Shown here: piece by piece, positions 5,567 to 5,627 of the stretch
Layout of the letters: each line of letters starts with the position of its first letter
Position numbering within the stretch: position 1 is the stretch's first letter
Source of the DNA: CAZYMF01 sp964648215
GTDB taxonomy: Bacteria > Desulfobacterota > Binatia > HRBIN30 > JACQVA1
Direction: 5' to 3'
Assembly: GCA_964648215.1 (NCBI GenBank)
Contig: CAZYMF010000280.1
Span: forward strand, 1-5,627
Length of the DNA stretch: 5,627 nt
The notes under the pieces: model-generated
Told to the model about the DNA's origin: nothing
The model's input: the letters and a program-made list of their open reading frames with translations, nothing else
Databases searched by the model: none
Made by a program: the position numbers and the translations under genes

Positions 5567-5597
5567 CGGGTCAGCACCCCGTTGAAAAACGCAAAGA

Positions 5598-5620
5598 CAC
5601 CCTTCGACAAGCTCAGGGTG
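5598..5620. repeat. Inverted repeat resembling a dispersed intergenic repeat (TTCGACAAGCTCAGGGTG type)
   Basis: CACCCT (5598-5603) and AGGGTG (5615-5620) form a six-base stem around an 11-base loop TCGACAAGCTC. The sequence CCTTCGACAAGCTCAGGGTG is one I remember as a frequent short intergenic repeat in many high-GC bacterial genomes, similar in position and form to REP-like elements. It lies 32 bases after the hotdog B stop, where such elements often sit, and may act as an RNA stem or terminator-like structure. The window ends seven bases later, so its full length cannot be seen. Confidence 0.55.
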
Positions 5621-5627
5621 AGCGAAA

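Noticed and set aside
5567..5581. GGGT-CAGC-ACCC stem as intrinsic terminator
   Set aside because: The stem has only four pairs and no T-run follows, so it does not meet the usual form.
1..5627. Mobile element, defence system, CRISPR array or RNA gene
   Set aside because: No transposase, integrase, nuclease or repeat-spacer pattern, and no tRNA-like or rRNA-like segment, is visible on either strand.

Overview
The window is a GC-rich, densely coding stretch of bacterial chromosome. It has seven protein genes, short intergenic gaps, Shine-Dalgarno sites and tightly packed operons. The gene types (SUF operon led by an Rrf2 repressor, TesB, a tandem PaaI-like hotdog pair, an amidase-signature enzyme) suggest a high-GC proteobacterium or a close relative. 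The sequence alone does not fix the lineage. No RNA gene, insertion sequence, phage gene or CRISPR array is visible.

Layout. 1-1258 (minus) is the start of a SUF iron-sulfur assembly operon: an Rrf2-family repressor with three cluster-type cysteines, then the first 258 codons of sufB, which runs off the left edge. A gap of about 200 bp (1259-1461) holds an IscR/Rrf2-like operator just upstream of the repressor gene. 1462-2148 (plus) is a tandem-module VOC (glyoxalase/dioxygenase fold) protein. 2209-4590 (minus) is a two-gene unit, tesB-type acyl-CoA thioesterase then an amidase-signature hydrolase that looks like 6-aminohexanoate cyclic-dimer hydrolase (NylA). It is convergent with the VOC gene. 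From a short divergent control region (4591-4682), a translationally coupled pair of paralogous hotdog thioesterase-like genes runs rightward (4683-5566). The last 60 bases hold a short inverted repeat resembling a dispersed intergenic repeat.

How the genes fit together. The left part makes and regulates Fe-S clusters, and the repressor probably autoregulates through the operator. On the right, three hotdog-fold proteins (TesB plus the pair) meet around one control region, which suggests acyl-CoA or small acyl-thioester turnover; the amidase shares the tesB transcript. The link between amide hydrolysis and acyl-CoA hydrolysis is an inference from neighbourhood only.

Most of the window is conventional. 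The points most worth a second look are the reciprocal loss of active-site residues in the two hotdog paralogues, an extended -10 promoter that places transcription start almost on the ATG of the first of them (possible leaderless mRNA) with a helically phased direct repeat in its spacer, and the NylA-like amidase beside a thioesterase.
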